Shown piece by piece: positions 63,789-64,000 of a stretch of 64,000 bases of DNA. How positions within the stretch are numbered: position 1 is the first letter of the stretch; the number at the start of each line of letters is the position of its first letter. This DNA is from UBA9926 sp018645765 (lineage in GTDB: Bacteria; Pseudomonadota; Gammaproteobacteria; Pseudomonadales; Azotimanducaceae): contig CASIBO010000011.1 of NCBI GenBank assembly GCA_949372755.1, forward strand, positions 62,001 to 126,000, written 5' to 3'. Made by a program: the position numbers and the translations under genes. A model generated the notes under the pieces. The model was not told where the DNA came from and ran no database searches. It saw only the letters and a program-made list of their open reading frames with translations.

Positions 63789-64000
63789 ATGGACGACAGC
63801 CAACTCAGAATCTTAAAGGGATTGAGCCCTTTTTCAGCGCTTTCGGATGCAGACTTTACCAAGATCGCCGCGCGCGGCGCGATCAAACATCAGCCCGCCG
63901 GCGCATTCCTTTTCAAGCGTTTCAGCGATGATGCAGATTCGCATTGGCTGCTCACTGGCCGGCTCAATCTCGTCAACGACGCTTTTGAAAACAGAGCTTT
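63789..64000 (+). CDS. Cyclic-nucleotide-binding domain protein (5' part, cut by window end)
   Basis: Seventy codons are present and the frame remains open to the end of the window. The product begins DDSQLRILKGLSPFSALSDADF and continues KHQPAGAFLFKRFSDD and WLLTGRLNLVND, matching the first strands and helix of a CAP-type nucleotide-binding domain. The phosphate cassette lies beyond the window, so ligand binding cannot be judged. It is the fourth domain-bearing protein or region of this type here. Own promoter at 63732-63759. Confidence 0.72.
   Translation, partial: MDDSQLRILKGLSPFSALSDADFTKIAARGAIKHQPAGAFLFKRFSDDADSHWLLTGRLNLVNDAFENRA

Noticed and set aside
1..64000. CRISPR arrays, insertion sequences, prophage and rRNA genes
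   Set aside because: None recognised; no regularly spaced repeats, transposases, integrases or rRNA segments were seen.

Overview
The window looks like a stretch of chromosome from a free-living gammaproteobacterium, perhaps an aquatic one. The evidence is gene order: zapE/rplM-rpsI/petAB, ibaG-murA-hisGD, lptCAB-rpoN-hpf-ptsN-rapZ-ptsO, mreBCD-maf-rng-yhdP-nitrilase, gatCAB, and rpsU-yqeY-dnaG-rpoD facing tsaD-folB. Genus and species cannot be read from the sequence. Most of the window is conserved housekeeping DNA, tightly packed, with many ATGA start/stop overlaps.

Layout. 1-1.8 kb (minus): cytochrome bc1 genes petB (cut by the window edge) and petA, then rplM-rpsI with a strong terminator. 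1.9-6.5 kb (minus): ibaG-murA-hisG-hisD-zapE. 6.7-14.8 kb (plus): LPS export lptC-A-B, sigma-54, hibernation factor, nitrogen-PTS genes with rapZ, mgtE and darP. 14.7-24.1 kb (minus): mreB-C-D, maf, rng, yhdP (carrying a frameshift) and a nitrilase-family amidase whose 3' end overlaps darP by 92 bp. 24.5-27.7 kb (plus): gatCAB. 27.8-33.3 kb (minus): a DUF1499 protein, an M15-type peptidase, an amidohydrolase, and the CoA-precursor operon panB-panC-coaX, with a homopolymer frameshift in panC. 33.3-36.7 kb is a gene-poor, AT-richer accessory interval. It holds three bactofilin genes lying between a functional tRNA-Ile(CAU) gene and a decayed copy of the same tRNA and its leader.

36.7-52.9 kb (minus) is the most unusual part: an apparent eight-gene, 16-kb redox operon. 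In order of transcription it encodes a tandem GlcG/HbpS-like lipoprotein, an outer-membrane beta-barrel, a decaheme lipoprotein with a C-terminal LVIVD-type propeller, a fusion of FAD/NAD(P) oxidoreductase with two cyclic-nucleotide-binding domains and four [4Fe-4S] sites, a diheme b-type membrane protein, an FHA-like/one-TM/decaheme protein, a pentaheme cytochrome, and glucose-6-phosphate dehydrogenase fused to a cyclic-nucleotide-binding domain. Read together they could carry electrons from NADPH through flavin, Fe-S and heme b into 25 c-type hemes and out to the cell surface, or in the reverse direction, under control by a nucleotide ligand and perhaps a phospho-signal. This is inference from domain content; I do not recognise the whole set as a named system.

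53.2-57.4 kb (plus): a dienelactone-hydrolase-type enzyme, an MFS transporter, an APH-fold kinase and an SDR dehydrogenase, possibly a small catabolic set. 57.5-62.1 kb (minus): the macromolecular synthesis operon rpsU-yqeY-dnaG-rpoD. 62.3-64 kb (plus): tsaD, folB and the start of another cyclic-nucleotide-binding protein, cut by the window end.
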